Origin: Phascolarctobacterium_B sp045598345
GTDB taxonomy: Bacteria > Bacillota > Negativicutes > Acidaminococcales > Acidaminococcaceae
Direction: 5' to 3'
DNA: 21,104 nucleotides
Assembly: GCA_045598345.1 (NCBI GenBank)
Contig: JAZLLX010000010.1
Coordinates: forward strand, 1-21,104
The notes beneath the pieces were generated by a model, which searched no databases, had not been told where the DNA came from, and saw only the letters and a program-made list of their open reading frames with translations. Position numbers and translations under genes: made by a program. Shown in pieces: positions 21,070 to 21,104 of this stretch. Every line of letters starts with the position of its first letter. The stretch's first letter is position 1.

Positions 21070-21089
21070 GTAAAAAGTTCCTTTGATTG
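21070..21089 (-). repeat. 20-mer repeat, triplet type TTT (inverted)
   Basis: Reverse complement AATCAAAGGAACTTTTTACC differs from the copy at 460-479 at a single base, although the two are 20.6 kb apart. Confidence 0.75.
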
Positions 21090-21104
21090 GAAGAAAACAA
21101 GTAC

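Larger units (their letters stand above)
20890..21104. other. Upstream region of the autotransporter and edge of a third repeat mosaic
   Basis: No gene. On the minus strand a TATAAT (complement of 20974-20979) is the best -10 candidate for the autotransporter, but I could not find a convincing -35 at a normal distance. The leader contains a heptamer array (20910-20941). Farther out lie a degenerate GTCCGC...GCTGACT hairpin module (20989-21028), another heptamer array (21034-21061) and an inverted 20-mer (21070-21089). Confidence 0.6.

Overview
The window looks like chromosome of a diderm (outer-membrane-bearing) Firmicute, most likely a Negativicutes member; genus and species cannot be read from it. 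Two lines of evidence point the same way. The gene order DUF2232/yybS - gdpP/yybT - rplI - dnaB and a PerR-type regulator next to rubrerythrin are Firmicutes hallmarks. A tripartite-type RND pump and a large type Va-like autotransporter need an outer membrane. No rRNA, tRNA, CRISPR array, phage or insertion-sequence transposase was seen.

Layout. (1) 1-710: no credible gene; a dense mosaic of short repeats. (2) 7451-711, minus strand: a tight five-gene run, glutamyl-Q tRNA(Asp) synthetase (gluQ), a 73-aa membrane protein, a secreted lysine-tailed protein of unknown role, an RND periplasmic adaptor lipoprotein and an RND transporter. (3) 7569-12388, plus strand: yybS-like membrane protein, c-di-AMP phosphodiesterase GdpP, ribosomal protein L9 and replicative helicase DnaB, closed by a bidirectional terminator. 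(4) 12428-13409, minus: rubrerythrin and its likely regulator PerR. (5) 13531-15752, plus: FeoA and FeoB ferrous iron uptake, divergent from perR. (6) 15753-16504: a second repeat mosaic. (7) 16537-20889, minus: a 1450-aa autotransporter. (8) 20890-21104: the edge of a third repeat mosaic.

The iron and peroxide genes form one logical unit. Ferrous iron import (FeoAB), peroxide removal (rubrerythrin) and the peroxide/iron sensor (PerR) share a 121-bp divergent control region. In it the two -35 hexamers lie back to back inside a perfect 20-bp palindrome, and a second imperfect inverted repeat covers the predicted perR start point.

The least explained part is the repeat system in the three gene-free zones. 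It has three layers. The first is a 20-mer, AATCACAGGAACNNNTTACC, in eight copies whose variable triplet occurs as four types, each exactly twice. The second is degenerate tandem arrays with a strict 7-bp period whose sequence changes from site to site; one lies 3-8 bp outside the TTACC end of every 20-mer, and others abut the neighbouring genes. The third is GC-rich hairpins in a conserved context whose stems differ in sequence but still pair. Some blocks are bounded by inverted 20-mers, making MITE-like units of about 190 and 305-310 bp. I do not recognise this combination as a named family, and it is the best candidate here for something undescribed.
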